From Halosegnis rubeus (GTDB lineage Archaea > Halobacteriota > Halobacteria > Halobacteriales > Haloarculaceae): a DNA stretch of 64,000 nt. This document shows, piece after piece, positions 44,156 through 52,443 of the stretch (position 1 is its first letter; every line of letters begins with the position of its first letter). The stretch spans positions 62,001-126,000 of the forward strand of contig NZ_QJOW01000006.1 of the NCBI RefSeq assembly GCF_009184545.1. The letters run 5' to 3'. Position numbers and translations under genes: made by a program. The notes under the pieces were generated by a model. The model saw only the letters and a list, made by a program, of their open reading frames with translations. It ran no database searches and was not told where the DNA came from.

Positions 44156-44387
44156 TCCTGCCCCATCATTTTGGTCAGGAAGGGCTCATCTGGTGTACAA
44201 GAGGTCTAGTGACATATTGGTGTAGCCCCAGTCGAGGACCTCGGTTCACTTCTTGCCGTTCTTACGGCAGGTGTCGAAGTTCACCCGACTCCCTGTATAG
44301 GCACTTCAGTTCTGCATAGAGTCTATTGTCCCCTCAATGGGTGAGGGGCTCGCTGTACTGGCGAGTATCCTGAACACGGTGAGAACG
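44156..44387. other. spacer upstream of the TFB gene
   Basis: 232 bp without a supported gene. It has a hairpin TGCCGT (44254-44259) / ACGGCA (44264-44269), including TTACGGCA as in the origin repeats. It may control the TFB gene; no clear TATA box was found. Confidence 0.4.
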
Positions 44388-45314
44388 ATGGCAACCAGAG
44401 ACATCTACGAAACTGGCTTTGACGAAGACGTCCGAACGGAATCGAGTGCGAACCAGTGTCCCGAGTGCGACGGCCGGGTTACCACCAATACAGTCGAAAC
44501 CGTCTGCGAGGAGTGTGGGCTCGTCATCGACGAGCAGCGGATCGACCACGGGCCTGAGTGGCGAGGGTTCGACGAAGACGAACGGGAGCGCACGGGCGCT
44601 CCGTTGACGGCGGCACGACACGATCGAGGGTTATCGACGGAGATCGGCCGCGGGACCGATGCGAACGGGAACGAACTCTCAGGACAGAAGCGACGGCGGC
44701 TCGCTCGGATGCGGCGTGAACAGACCCGTGGGCGGTTTCAGTCGAAAGCTGAACGCAACCTCGCACATGGGTTTAGTGAAGTCCGCCGGATCAGTAGTGC
44801 GCTCGAACTATCTGAGACGACCCGTGACCAGGCCTGCCAGCTCTTCCGTAGCGCTCAGAACGAGGACCTCCTGCAGGGCCGGTCGATCGAGGCGATGGCC
44901 GCCGCGAGTGTCTACGGCGCGTGTCGGTGTAACGGGCGGCCGCGAACGCTCGACGACATCACCGAGTCGGCGCGCGTCGAGCAATCGCGGGTGACGAACG
45001 CATACACGACGCTGAATACGGAACTCGGCCTGCCAGCCCAGCCCGTGACGCCGAGTGCGTTCGTTCCGCGGTTGGCCTCGGAGCTCGACGTCTCCGATCA
45101 AATCCGGCAGCGGGCTCGGCAGCTGGCAGAAGCATCCGAATCGACCGGGGCAACCACGGGGGTTCGGCCGTCCGGGTTCGCTGCAGCCTGTCTGTACAAG
45201 GCCGGACGCGAAGACGGACGGTGGCTCACCCAGTCAGACATCGCTGACGTTGCGAACGTCTCGGTGGTTACCGTACGGACCCACCGCGACACACTGGACG
45301 AACTGGCTGTCTAA
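44388..45314 (+). CDS. tfb: transcription initiation factor B
   Basis: 308 residues from ATG 44388. The N-terminal zinc ribbon is complete (CPECDG, CEECGLV, about 22-42). It is followed by the B-reader region (GPEWRGFDEDERERTGAPLT) and two cyclin-like repeats (about 118-205 and 215-300), ending in an HTH (SQSDIADVANVSVVTVRTHRDTL). Haloarchaea use several TFBs to set promoter choice. A plasmid-borne TFB could direct expression of element genes, perhaps those with unusual promoters such as the L-elements (inference). Confidence 0.93.
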   Translation: MATRDIYETGFDEDVRTESSANQCPECDGRVTTNTVETVCEECGLVIDEQRIDHGPEWRGFDEDERERTGAPLTAARHDRGLSTEIGRGTDANGNELSGQKRRRLARMRREQTRGRFQSKAERNLAHGFSEVRRISSALELSETTRDQACQLFRSAQNEDLLQGRSIEAMAAASVYGACRCNGRPRTLDDITESARVEQSRVTNAYTTLNTELGLPAQPVTPSAFVPRLASELDVSDQIRQRARQLAEASESTGATTGVRPSGFAAACLYKAGREDGRWLTQSDIADVANVSVVTVRTHRDTLDELAV

Positions 45315-45413
45315 CGTCCACACTGCTGATTTTCGGTTGTATTTTGTTGTCTGATTGATGTGAGAGCCATTGTTTAAATCCGAAGACGAAGCATGATACG
45401 GCCAGAACACTCT

Positions 45414-46301
45414 ATGACCGACCAGTACGCCGACTACGAAGCCCTCCGACCGCTCGGCGAAGCGACCCACGTTCCCGACGATCAACTCGCCAATAGTAGT
45501 GGCGAGCCCCGGCGGCAACGCTCTGGTGGCGTCGACGCGGGCTATCCAGACGACCCGACAGAAGGTGAGACCGAGTGCGATTCCTGTGGAGCGTCGATCC
45601 CCGCTGGCCAGTCGAAGTGCCGGTTCTGTCTCACGAACCATCTCGAAGCAGCCGACGATCAGGACACATCGACTGCCGAACAGACTCTCCTCCATATCAT
45701 CCACATAGTCGTTGAGGCGTCGACGTTCTACGGCGCCGTCGGGAAGGGATCTGCTGCGGCTACCCTCCTCGCGAAGGCAGACGATGACCCAGTAGTCGAT
45801 GACTGCAAGCTAATCTATGATCTCGACGAGGAACCGGCCCCACGGCTTGTCGATCAGTGGCCCTCGCTCCCATCGGCGACACGGGTCACGTCTGAATGTG
45901 GTAATCAGCTGCTCGCGGCTGCTCGTGAGCGGACGGCGTGGACAGAGACGACGCAGTCCTGTCACGACGGCGAGCACACGACGTTCCTCTACGAGGAAAC
46001 CGGGAGTGGGGTTCACTCCGAAGATCGTCTTGCAAGCCTACGTGAGGACGCAGACGACGACCTCTGGCTGGTGCCGGCGATTGCGCTCCAGGAATCCGTT
46101 GGCAAGACCGATACCGAACAGCCACGACGCGAGCGCCCGAACAGAACTCACCTCGAGTGTCGGGAGTGTGATCGGGAGACTAAGCATCGATTTCGCGAAT
46201 TCGAGGCTATCCCCGACGACGAGTGGACCGGGCAGCCCATGTGGGAGTGTCAGCGGTGCGGGACACCTCGCTATGGGCCCGAACCCGAAGCCGGTCAATA
46301 G
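45414..46301 (+). CDS. zinc-finger protein, 295 aa
   Basis: From ATG 45414. Two zinc ribbons are visible: CDSCGASI and CRFC (about 54-70), and CREC, then CQRCG, at the C-terminus (about 248-285). The central 170 residues are an unrecognised mixed domain. It follows the TFB gene by 99 bp. The role is unknown; nucleic-acid binding is possible. Confidence 0.66.
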   Translation: MTDQYADYEALRPLGEATHVPDDQLANSSGEPRRQRSGGVDAGYPDDPTEGETECDSCGASIPAGQSKCRFCLTNHLEAADDQDTSTAEQTLLHIIHIVVEASTFYGAVGKGSAAATLLAKADDDPVVDDCKLIYDLDEEPAPRLVDQWPSLPSATRVTSECGNQLLAAARERTAWTETTQSCHDGEHTTFLYEETGSGVHSEDRLASLREDADDDLWLVPAIALQESVGKTDTEQPRRERPNRTHLECRECDRETKHRFREFEAIPDDEWTGQPMWECQRCGTPRYGPEPEAGQ

Positions 46302-46314
46302 AGACGGTGTCAGT

Positions 46315-46355
46315 TTAACCAACTAATCCCGATATCGATTCGTCCTGTTAGTTAA
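46315..46355. repeat. dispersed inverted repeat S3 (TTAACCAAC-N23-GTTAGTTAA)
   Basis: Same geometry as S1, S2 and S4, with one mismatch in the right arm. It opens the 46-60 kb gene block, about 55 nt before L1. Confidence 0.7.
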
Positions 46356-46409
46356 TTGGAGACCAGTTCGAGATCACTCCCGGACCGCCCCGCTGACTGC
46401 CCGCCGGTG

Positions 46410-46439
46410 TTTTTTCGCGCCGTAAATTGGCGGAGGCGC
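46410..46439 (+). promoter_or_regulatory. leader element L1
   Basis: TTTTTT (46410-46415), then GCGCC (46417-46421) and GGCGC (46435-46439). The right arm carries GGAGG, the ribosome site for ATG 46444. First member of the L-family. Confidence 0.6.
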
Positions 46440-46443
46440 ACAC

Positions 46444-46632
46444 ATGGACCCACGAGACACCCCAGGCTATCGACTCCACCGCGCGCTTAGCAGCCTCTCC
46501 AGTATCGACGCCGACCAATTGGGGCCCGCTGATCGAGAGCGAATTAGCACCGCGACGACGCTCCTCGAGCGGGTAGATGTTCTCACCCAACCGAATACGA
46601 CGGGGGACGGTGACGCCAAAGAAGAATCCTGA
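46444..46632 (+). CDS. small hypothetical protein, 62 aa
   Basis: An acidic helical peptide (YRLHRALSSLSSIDADQLGPADRERISTA). GGAGG lies 7-11 nt before the ATG inside L1. No motif. The 3' spacer holds L2. The leader element supports it as a real gene. Confidence 0.55.
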   Translation: MDPRDTPGYRLHRALSSLSSIDADQLGPADRERISTATTLLERVDVLTQPNTTGDGDAKEES

Positions 46633-46678
46633 CAGCACGACGCGTCGGCAACGCAGTGTCCTGTGGCCGTCACAGCGT

Positions 46679-46726
46679 GAGCGGTTGTTCGCCCCCTTGA
46701 AGGGGTGCGGGGGCGCGAGACCGCTC
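46679..46726 (+). promoter_or_regulatory. leader element L2
   Basis: Nested inverted repeats: outer GAGCGG (46679-46684) / CCGCTC (46721-46726) and inner CGCCCCC (46690-46696) / GGGGGCG (46709-46715), with core AGGGGTGC. The 5' C-run can also pair with the GGGG at 46702-46705, so two folds compete. Confidence 0.65.
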
Positions 46727-46739
46727 CCGAGAACAACCC

Positions 46740-47120
46740 ATGGCAACACTCCAAGCCACAACGACATCGACCGGCGCGCTCGTATCGGATCCACAGGCAG
46801 TCCGCGAACTCTGTGAGAACCACTGCTTCGGGACGCTCAACTGGGAGGTGGACGACGACGGCGAACTGATCATCTGGGGCTACGACAGCTTCGACGTGTA
46901 CGAGGCTCGTGAGAACGGGCTTCCTGACTACGACGGTGGCATCGTCACCCACGAGTTCCTCCGGTCGCTCGCAGAATATCTCGAACCGGACGAAGAATTC
47001 GACATTCAGACAGCCGGATTTACCAAGTGCCGCTTTCCCGTGCTGGCGAAGCGGTACGTCATCCGCGACGGTGAGGTCCTGTACGCGGACCTCAGTTCCC
47101 CCGACCCGATCGACGAGTAG
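46740..47120 (+). CDS. hypothetical protein, 126 aa
   Basis: Acidic, with strand-rich segments (GTLNWEVDDDGELIIWGYDSFDVYE, CRFPVLAKRYVIRDGEVLYADL). No domain recognised. It is preceded by L2 with 24 nt to the ATG. One of the set of small genes with L-elements in front. Confidence 0.62.
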   Translation: MATLQATTTSTGALVSDPQAVRELCENHCFGTLNWEVDDDGELIIWGYDSFDVYEARENGLPDYDGGIVTHEFLRSLAEYLEPDEEFDIQTAGFTKCRFPVLAKRYVIRDGEVLYADLSSPDPIDE

Positions 47121-47122
47121 CG

Positions 47123-47154
47123 TTGTTCGTCCCCCGGGAGGGGTGCGGGGCGAT
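47123..47154 (+). promoter_or_regulatory. leader element L3
   Basis: TTGTTCGT then CCCCC (47131-47135), loop GGGA and core GGGGTGC then GGGGCGATC. It starts 2 nt after the previous stop and ends 34 nt before ATG 47189. A separate GAGGTGAT ribosome site lies 6-13 nt before that ATG. Confidence 0.55.
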
Positions 47155-47188
47155 CCAGTCGTGGGTCGTCCTGTGAGGTGATTGTTCA

Positions 47189-47851
47189 ATGGGCCACCGC
47201 GCACTCGTTGCGTACGAACGCACAGACGGACAGTACACGCTCCACTACTCTCATTGGGGTGCAGCGAACCTGAAGCTCAAGCACCGAATCTCGGCCGAAA
47301 CACCGTTCGGTGGCGACGACACCGACTCAAAGTGGGCGAAACAGCTGCTGGCGGAACTGGCCGATGGCCTCGAGGCAGATGCCGTCGACAGCTACCTCGC
47401 CGGCGAAGACTGCCCATCGACGGTCGTCGAGCCGAAGCCCCGCGCCACCGGGCTCACGCTCGAGGAGATTATCGCTGACCATCTCGATTACCTCCATCAC
47501 GAGGCGTTCTTCGTGGTGTCGACGACATTCGAGGTAGCCGCCTACCGGACACTATGGTTCGGCCTCCAGTACGATTCAGAGACGGTCGACCACGGCGAGA
47601 CAGTCGGGAACGGGGCGCTTGCGACCGTTCGGTGGCACGACGGCGAGCCGGTCGGCGATGGCCATCTGAAGGGGCAGTTCCGGGCACTGAAAGACGTCGT
47701 TGGCGATATGGTCGACAAGGGTGTGTTCACCCAGTCGACGGCTCGCCAGTACCTCAAGCAGAAGCTCGGCGAGTGGATCGGAAAGCGCCAAGAGTTGCGC
47801 ATCCCGAGCGGTGAAGCACCGTCTCCGGACGCGACACTCAGCCGCTCGTAG
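47189..47851 (+). CDS. DUF6735-like haloarchaeal protein
   Basis: 220 residues. The opening MGHRALVAYERTDGQYTLHYSHWGA is, from memory, the signature of the haloarchaeal DUF6735 family. The middle has LEEIIADHLDYLHHEAFFVVSTTFEVAAYRTLWFGL. No enzymatic residue pattern is known to me. Common on haloarchaeal plasmids; function unknown. Confidence 0.7.
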   Translation: MGHRALVAYERTDGQYTLHYSHWGAANLKLKHRISAETPFGGDDTDSKWAKQLLAELADGLEADAVDSYLAGEDCPSTVVEPKPRATGLTLEEIIADHLDYLHHEAFFVVSTTFEVAAYRTLWFGLQYDSETVDHGETVGNGALATVRWHDGEPVGDGHLKGQFRALKDVVGDMVDKGVFTQSTARQYLKQKLGEWIGKRQELRIPSGEAPSPDATLSRS

Positions 47852-47878
47852 GGCGATTTGCGTCGAAGCAGATGGTGG

Positions 47879-47908
47879 TTTTTCTGGGGCAGAAAGAACT
47901 GAGCCCCA
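47879..47908 (+). promoter_or_regulatory. leader element L4
   Basis: TTTTT (47879-47883), TGGGGC (47885-47890) and GCCCCA (47903-47908). A variant with inverted arm order and no GGGTGC core. It ends 18 nt before ATG 47927. Confidence 0.5.
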
Positions 47909-47926
47909 CCGTAGGCTCGTGATTTG

Positions 47927-48349
47927 ATGCCCGAGAAACCAGACGACGATCCATTCCACGATTGCGAGTTAGATCCCGACGCAGTCCTCGGGACACGCAC
48001 CTTCCACGATGTCCTGTTCACCGACGATACCGAGACGCCGGTAAACGTGCTCACCGGCGAGACGCCCGCACATTCGCAGGCGAGCGTCGAGGAAGCGAAG
48101 GCGTTCGCTGCGAGTATCGACACGGACACACCACAAATCGCGCTCCCGGCCTCTGTCGAGACGCAAGTCGAGACTCAGAGCAAGCCCTACACTGCAGCTG
48201 CGTTCTTCCACTTCAAGGCGACGGGGTCACTCGAACGACACCGTGCCTACCACGCCGCGTACGACTCGGATGCGTTCACCGTCGACTTCGAGGCCGACTA
48301 CGCGTCGGGCAATCTAACCATCACAGTCGAGCGAGCGAACGAGTCCTAA
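47927..48349 (+). CDS. hypothetical protein, 140 aa
   Basis: From ATG 47927 (MPEKPDDDPFHD). An acidic N-terminus is followed by a region with short strand segments (SKPYTAAAFFHFKATGS, AFTVDFEADYASGNLTITVE). The TTG three bases earlier is a less likely start. No known domain. Member of the L-preceded set. Confidence 0.6.
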   Translation: MPEKPDDDPFHDCELDPDAVLGTRTFHDVLFTDDTETPVNVLTGETPAHSQASVEEAKAFAASIDTDTPQIALPASVETQVETQSKPYTAAAFFHFKATGSLERHRAYHAAYDSDAFTVDFEADYASGNLTITVERANES

Positions 48350-48369
48350 AAATCGACCGCTAGATCAGG

Positions 48370-48400
48370 TTTTTCGAGCGCCGGCGATGGGTGCCGGCGC
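48370..48400 (+). promoter_or_regulatory. leader element L5
   Basis: TTTTT (48370-48374), perfect arms GCGCCGGC (48378-48385) / GCCGGCGC (48393-48400) and loop GATGGGT. Almost identical to L7. Confidence 0.65.
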
Positions 48401-48455
48401 AGCAGGAGTGAGCGAGCAACGACTCCTGGTGCGTCGGCGCTTCGAGGTGTTCGAG

Positions 48456-48947
48456 ATGCACATGGTGATTTACGCTCTGGTAGAAGCATCGACAGAAGAC
48501 GAAGCACTATCCACCGGAAAGACGGTGTTCGACCGCCTAGTCGGCGCGGACCCACATGCCAGCGCCGTCTTCGACTACCACGTGACGTTCGATGAGGAGG
48601 ACACGTCCGTTGCGGGGAAGGCGCGGTGGGGTGAATTGCCGACTGCAGCCCCCGTCGACTCCGATGACGGCCAAGACCTGCTTGAGCGTGGCTGGGGGGC
48701 GACGAAAGAGGAGTTCGAGCGCAACCTCGACCGGGTGAGGGAAGCACTTGACGAACTTTCCGATGAGGAGATCATGCGCGACGAAGATCTCGCTCGGCAC
48801 GCCTTCCACCAGGTCGGCGCCTACGACGGGCCAACAATCTTCCTGTACAACGAATACGCGAACGGCATCCGTCACCGTGAACAACTGGATCGAGTCCTCG
48901 AAGAGAGCGAGGACCTCTGGATCGTCCCCGCGGACGTCCACTTCTAA
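48456..48947 (+). CDS. hypothetical protein, 163 aa
   Basis: From ATG 48456 (MHMVIYALVEAS), with GAGGTG 7-12 nt upstream; a GTG at 48408 is less likely because it sits next to L5. A ferredoxin-like start (VIYALVEASTEDEALSTGKTVFDRLV) is followed by helices, then GPTIFLYNEYANGIRH and LWIVPADVHF. The last segment resembles the end of the 295-residue zinc protein ('DLWLVPAIAL'). Function unknown. Confidence 0.62.
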   Translation: MHMVIYALVEASTEDEALSTGKTVFDRLVGADPHASAVFDYHVTFDEEDTSVAGKARWGELPTAAPVDSDDGQDLLERGWGATKEEFERNLDRVREALDELSDEEIMRDEDLARHAFHQVGAYDGPTIFLYNEYANGIRHREQLDRVLEESEDLWIVPADVHF

Positions 48948-48952
48948 CGACG

Positions 48953-49318
48953 ATGCCACGGATCACCAACTGGGCACGAGAAAGTCGCACGCCGACGCTC
49001 GCGTATCGAAACACCGAGACCGGTTCCCGAGCCGTCCTGCACCGAGCCCCCGCCTCCTACCGGTACAAGTGGCGTGGCGCTATCCTCGTCGAGGGGTACC
49101 CGGTGTGGTCGCAGGGGTACGGGACGAAGGACGCGAAGTCGTTCCGAGATGAACTCCGGAAGCAGCCTGCGCCCAAGCTGAATTGTCCGGAGTGTCCGAG
49201 CGACGACGTCCTCGTCGGTGAGAAGTCAGCAGACGGGGCGAAGGTCCAGCGCTGGTTCGACTGTCTGGACTGTGGGTATGAAGCACCATCACGCATCATC
49301 TACGCTACCGAGCGGTGA
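48953..49318 (+). CDS. zinc-ribbon protein, 121 aa
   Basis: Starts 5 nt after the previous stop. N-terminal about 75 residues are basic with a strand pattern (YRYKWRGAILVEGYPVWSQGYGTKDA). A C-terminal zinc ribbon follows (CPECPSDD, CLDCGYEA). Similar to haloarchaeal DUF7568-type proteins (from memory). Likely RNA/DNA binding, unproven. Confidence 0.65.
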   Translation: MPRITNWARESRTPTLAYRNTETGSRAVLHRAPASYRYKWRGAILVEGYPVWSQGYGTKDAKSFRDELRKQPAPKLNCPECPSDDVLVGEKSADGAKVQRWFDCLDCGYEAPSRIIYATER

Positions 49319-49341
49319 CTAAGCGGATGTCCGTCGTGTTG

Positions 49342-49371
49342 TTTTTCGTCCGGGCACGAGGGGTGGCCCGG
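49342..49371 (+). promoter_or_regulatory. leader element L6
   Basis: TTTTT (49342-49346), arms CCGGGC (49350-49355) / GCCCGG (49366-49371) and core AGGGGTG in the loop. It ends 21 nt before ATG 49393 and so supports that start. Confidence 0.6.
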
Positions 49372-49392
49372 TTCGACTGGGTCAGTCCAACG

Positions 49393-49788
49393 ATGAGTCT
49401 CGAAATACTCAACCGACACAGTGAGGCACTGTTCGAGTTCCTCTGGTGTCCCGTCTGCGGGCACGAGATATTCAGCCACATTCCCTTCGAGGGGGTGTTC
49501 TGCAAGAACTGCAACACGCAGGTTGAACTCCAAGAATCACGGGAGACACGCGGCTACGAGGAGGCTGTCCTCGCTTGCTTCGACACGGATTCGACGTGGA
49601 ACCTTCACGTCGACGAAAAACTGCGTCGTGACCTGCCTGATGGGTCGGCACGGGTGAAAATCCTCGGTGCACCGGGTGCCTACGAGGTTGACTGGTGGAG
49701 TCCAGCACCTGGAGAGGACTGGGAGCCGGTCGAGCGAGGGGAATTCGAGGATATTGAGGAGCCGAGCGAAATATCCCACTTGGCATAA
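49393..49788 (+). CDS. DUF7567-like zinc-knuckle protein
   Basis: 131 residues from ATG 49393 (MSLEILNRHSEALFEFLWCP); the frame extends upstream, but that part overlaps L6. Zinc knuckles CPVCG and CKNCN (about 19-44). Then a charged domain with WNLHVDEKLRRDLPDG and a tail rich in Glu. From memory this matches haloarchaeal DUF7567. Role unknown; a plasmid-core gene. Confidence 0.7.
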   Translation: MSLEILNRHSEALFEFLWCPVCGHEIFSHIPFEGVFCKNCNTQVELQESRETRGYEEAVLACFDTDSTWNLHVDEKLRRDLPDGSARVKILGAPGAYEVDWWSPAPGEDWEPVERGEFEDIEEPSEISHLA

Positions 49789-49805
49789 TATGATTTAGAC
49801 TAGAA

Positions 49806-50822
49806 CTACTCTCGAGAGGTTCCTAAAGCGACAAAGTACCCGAGGAACCCTAATACGACATATAGAGCGAACAAATAGGTGATGATGGTACCGTTATAGG
49901 CGGTGATTCCACCAAAGAATTCGTCCAATGTTTCAGTGACAATTACGATTGTCCCAGCAAGTAACAAAACCGGTAGGCAGACTAAATAAGACAGGAAGAG
50001 AGCACCCAGAGAGATACCGGGATCATCACTAAATCTCTCACGGTGCTCCTTACTACCTTGAGAACTCAGCTTGAGGAGTCGGCCAGTGATCTCACTCACC
50101 ACACCGATAGATCCAATCAACGTATCTCGTGGACTTGAGTTCGAAGACGATGAGTGACGAAAGTCGCTTCTCAGTTGAATTACGCCCCTACGTAGGCGGG
50201 TGCTTGCCAAAGCAGACACAATTATCGCAACAAACGAGAACACGAACAGCTGGGCTCTGAATCGCTCCCACTGGGGCAGTCTAAACGTGATTTGACCGGA
50301 AGTTGCTCGAGAAGAATGGCCGACTCTTCCCTCATCAGAGCTAATGACAGTATCTACCCAAACGGTGTGAGGGTAACTGATTGAACTCTGTGTCACCTCA
50401 TTCGGCGAAAATTCGTAAGTGACCTCTTTCGTCTCACCAGCGGGGATTGTTATCGTATCCCGGAGGATAACAGTATCTCGATACCCATTCTCAGTGACCA
50501 CCAGTTCAAAATCTACATCATGAGCCAGTCTGTGGTCATCGTTCGACAAGCGAACCTCAACCTCTGCCTTTTGCTCAGTTGTTATTAGGGTGTCAGAGAC
50601 GCGTGATTCTACACCAATCCAAATCGCTGGATCCTCAGAGTCCGCTTGATTATTATCGTCCCCTGGACCATCAGCGAACATCGCAAAGCCACCACTTCCC
50701 CAGGCTGAAGGGCCACCTTCATCCTCAATCACTCCAGGCGCCCCAAACAGGAACCCGACTATTGATAGTATCAAAATTAAGTTGGCAACGAGTTCACGTC
50801 GAGAGAGATCCGACTCTGACAT
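49806..50822 (-). CDS. multi-pass membrane protein with an extracellular Ig-like domain
   Basis: 338 residues with a signal-anchor (about 11-30), a strand-rich outside domain of about 60-175, and membrane segments at about 190-210, 272-294 and 310-332. Codon use is AT-richer (ATA, AGA, TTA) than in the neighbours, pointing to recent acquisition. No family recognised. It diverges from the L7-led gene. It could be a surface or anti-phage sensor, but nothing proves this. Confidence 0.6.
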   Translation of the reverse strand: MSESDLSRRELVANLILILSIVGFLFGAPGVIEDEGGPSAWGSGGFAMFADGPGDDNNQADSEDPAIWIGVESRVSDTLITTEQKAEVEVRLSNDDHRLAHDVDFELVVTENGYRDTVILRDTITIPAGETKEVTYEFSPNEVTQSSISYPHTVWVDTVISSDEGRVGHSSRATSGQITFRLPQWERFRAQLFVFSFVAIIVSALASTRLRRGVIQLRSDFRHSSSSNSSPRDTLIGSIGVVSEITGRLLKLSSQGSKEHRERFSDDPGISLGALFLSYLVCLPVLLLAGTIVIVTETLDEFFGGITAYNGTIITYLFALYVVLGFLGYFVALGTSRE

Positions 50823-50866
50823 AATACAGGGGCGTTGAGACTGTTGTTATAGGGTATGTAATGTTA

Positions 50867-50914
50867 TTTTTGCGCCGGCGATGGGTGCCGGCGCAAACGC
50901 GCCGGCGGTGATCG
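50867..50914 (+). promoter_or_regulatory. leader element L7, bistable
   Basis: TTTGCGCCGGC (50869-50879) and GCCGGCGCAAA (50887-50897) make a perfect 11-bp hairpin with loop GATGGGT. A second GCGCCGGC (50899-50906) can pair with the same right arm and would hide the ribosome site GGCGGTGATC that runs up to ATG 50915. The spacer is divergent, so this is a promoter/leader, not a terminator. Confidence 0.65.
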
Positions 50915-51490
50915 ATGTCGACACGTAGTCAACTCCGATTCGTTCAACGAGTCGAACAGCCCAGTGAAACGGACGGCGACGACGAGCGGATCGCGCAGGT
51001 GTACCGGCATTCAGACGGATATCCGGCGAGTGTACTGCGCGACCTCGCTCAGTTGAAGGAACTTCTCGACGCGACCCGTGCCGAGCGCGGTCCAGCCTAC
51101 ACGGCGGCGACGTTCGTGTTTCTCGATAAGCTCTCGACGGTCGGCTTCTATCTGGATGGCGACCCGGAACGAACAATCGATGCGGCGCAGCCAGCAGACC
51201 TCCTCGAGCCGTCCAACATAGAGCACCTCGACCAGCCGCTGTTCCTGCTGGGCCACGGCGTCGAGAATCCGGCTGACGGCATCCACGGCGACGAGGAGTA
51301 CCTCTACGTCGTCGAACTTCCGACGACGAACGCATTCGACGAGCCCGCCGAGTGGACAGTCAAAGTGAGCGGTCACTCCGCATTCCCTCGCTGGGACGGC
51401 CCAACCGACGAAGCCTTTGAACAGGCGACTTGGCAGTTCGAAGGGGCGCTGACAGTCGCTCTCGACGATCTGCTCGCTGAACCCGTGTAG
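50915..51490 (+). CDS. hypothetical protein, 191 aa
   Basis: Acidic, soluble, strand/helix mixture (PAYTAATFVFLDKLSTVGFYLDGDPER, EEYLYVVELPTTNAFDEPAEWTVKV). The GGCGGTGATC ribosome site lies directly before the ATG in L7. No catalytic motif. Haloarchaeal plasmid protein by appearance; function unknown. Confidence 0.66.
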   Translation: MSTRSQLRFVQRVEQPSETDGDDERIAQVYRHSDGYPASVLRDLAQLKELLDATRAERGPAYTAATFVFLDKLSTVGFYLDGDPERTIDAAQPADLLEPSNIEHLDQPLFLLGHGVENPADGIHGDEEYLYVVELPTTNAFDEPAEWTVKVSGHSAFPRWDGPTDEAFEQATWQFEGALTVALDDLLAEPV

Positions 51491-51573
51491 GAAATGGTTT
51501 GATCGGTACTCATAGAATTGTAGAAGTCTCGAAAGCAGGTGGTTCTTCGAGGGTATTCTTGTGGTGTCCGTAG

Positions 51574-52362
51574 TTACGTCGAGACAGCGTCCAGACAGTC
51601 AGTGAGTGTCGTGTAGGTCTGCTCTACGGACCCGATCGTTCTGCCCTTTCCCAACCCCTCGCCAGTGTGCTGAACGATCAGTTGGGAATGAGCAACGGAG
51701 TTTCGCAACTTGGTCAAGTCGTCGAGCTGGCTCGACGCTCGGTGATCACTCGAAAAGCCACAGGCATCCCAGCAGGCCTCGATACTGCTAATGATTGTCG
51801 CAAGCGTTGAGAACTGAGCGTAATGGGTTTCATCGAGTTCGATGTTTGATTGGCGGGCGTCAGCGTGTCTCTCTTCGATATCTTCCACAATATTCGGATC
51901 GAGGGATACACGTTCCTTCCAGTCAGGGGCCTCGTCAAGAATGAGCTCACGGAAGCGCTCTTCGAGTAGTGTAATGCGGTCGAAGAGGTGGATCAGCGCG
52001 GGCGACGTGTTCAGGTCGGCACGCGTCAGGATGCCCGTCAGCCGGTTCCGCCCGCCCAGAAAATAAAACGGGGCCTCGTAGAGTGCCGAGAGTACCTCAT
52101 CGAACGTGGCGTCGGTACTGATGATCTCCTCGAGCGTTACTGGGTTCGTGTGCGCTGCAATTTGATCGTCCGCCGCTGCATCCTGCAGGTGGTCGAGTTC
52201 GACGTATCCGACAACTGTCTCTCCGTCGATGACAGGTGCTACATCATATCCCTCCGACTCAAGCCAGTCAGTGGTCGCAGCGACCGTGGCATCCGGTGAT
52301 TGTGACGCAATCGACCGCGTAGCGAGATCACCCGCGGTACAGACGTAGAGGTCTCGTCCCAT
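51574..52362 (-). CDS. CBS-domain protein with HEPN-like C-terminus
   Basis: 262 residues from ATG 52362 (MGRDLYVCTAG); frame upstream of it is promoter DNA. Two CBS repeats (about 1-60 and 70-120; DVAPVIDGETVVGYVELD, NRLTGILTRADL) should bind adenine nucleotides. The C-terminal helical domain ends with LRNSVAHSQLI (about 228-238), matching the HEPN RNase motif Rx4H. A nucleotide-gated RNase is plausible, but this reading needs structural support. It diverges from the 115-residue gene. Confidence 0.6.
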   Translation of the reverse strand: MGRDLYVCTAGDLATRSIASQSPDATVAATTDWLESEGYDVAPVIDGETVVGYVELDHLQDAAADDQIAAHTNPVTLEEIISTDATFDEVLSALYEAPFYFLGGRNRLTGILTRADLNTSPALIHLFDRITLLEERFRELILDEAPDWKERVSLDPNIVEDIEERHADARQSNIELDETHYAQFSTLATIISSIEACWDACGFSSDHRASSQLDDLTKLRNSVAHSQLIVQHTGEGLGKGRTIGSVEQTYTTLTDCLDAVST

Positions 52363-52443
52363 TATCCCAGCCCTCGGCTTCGCGGCGAATAATCCTTCGG
52401 CCAGCACAAGAAATAAGTGAAAGTAATTATTAAGTATAATTTG
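52363..52443. promoter_or_regulatory. AT-rich divergent promoter
   Basis: The segment AATTATTAAGTATAATTTG (52423-52441 approx.) is the most AT-rich stretch here and directly precedes ATG 52444. A TATA box in it would serve one or both genes. Confidence 0.5.
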
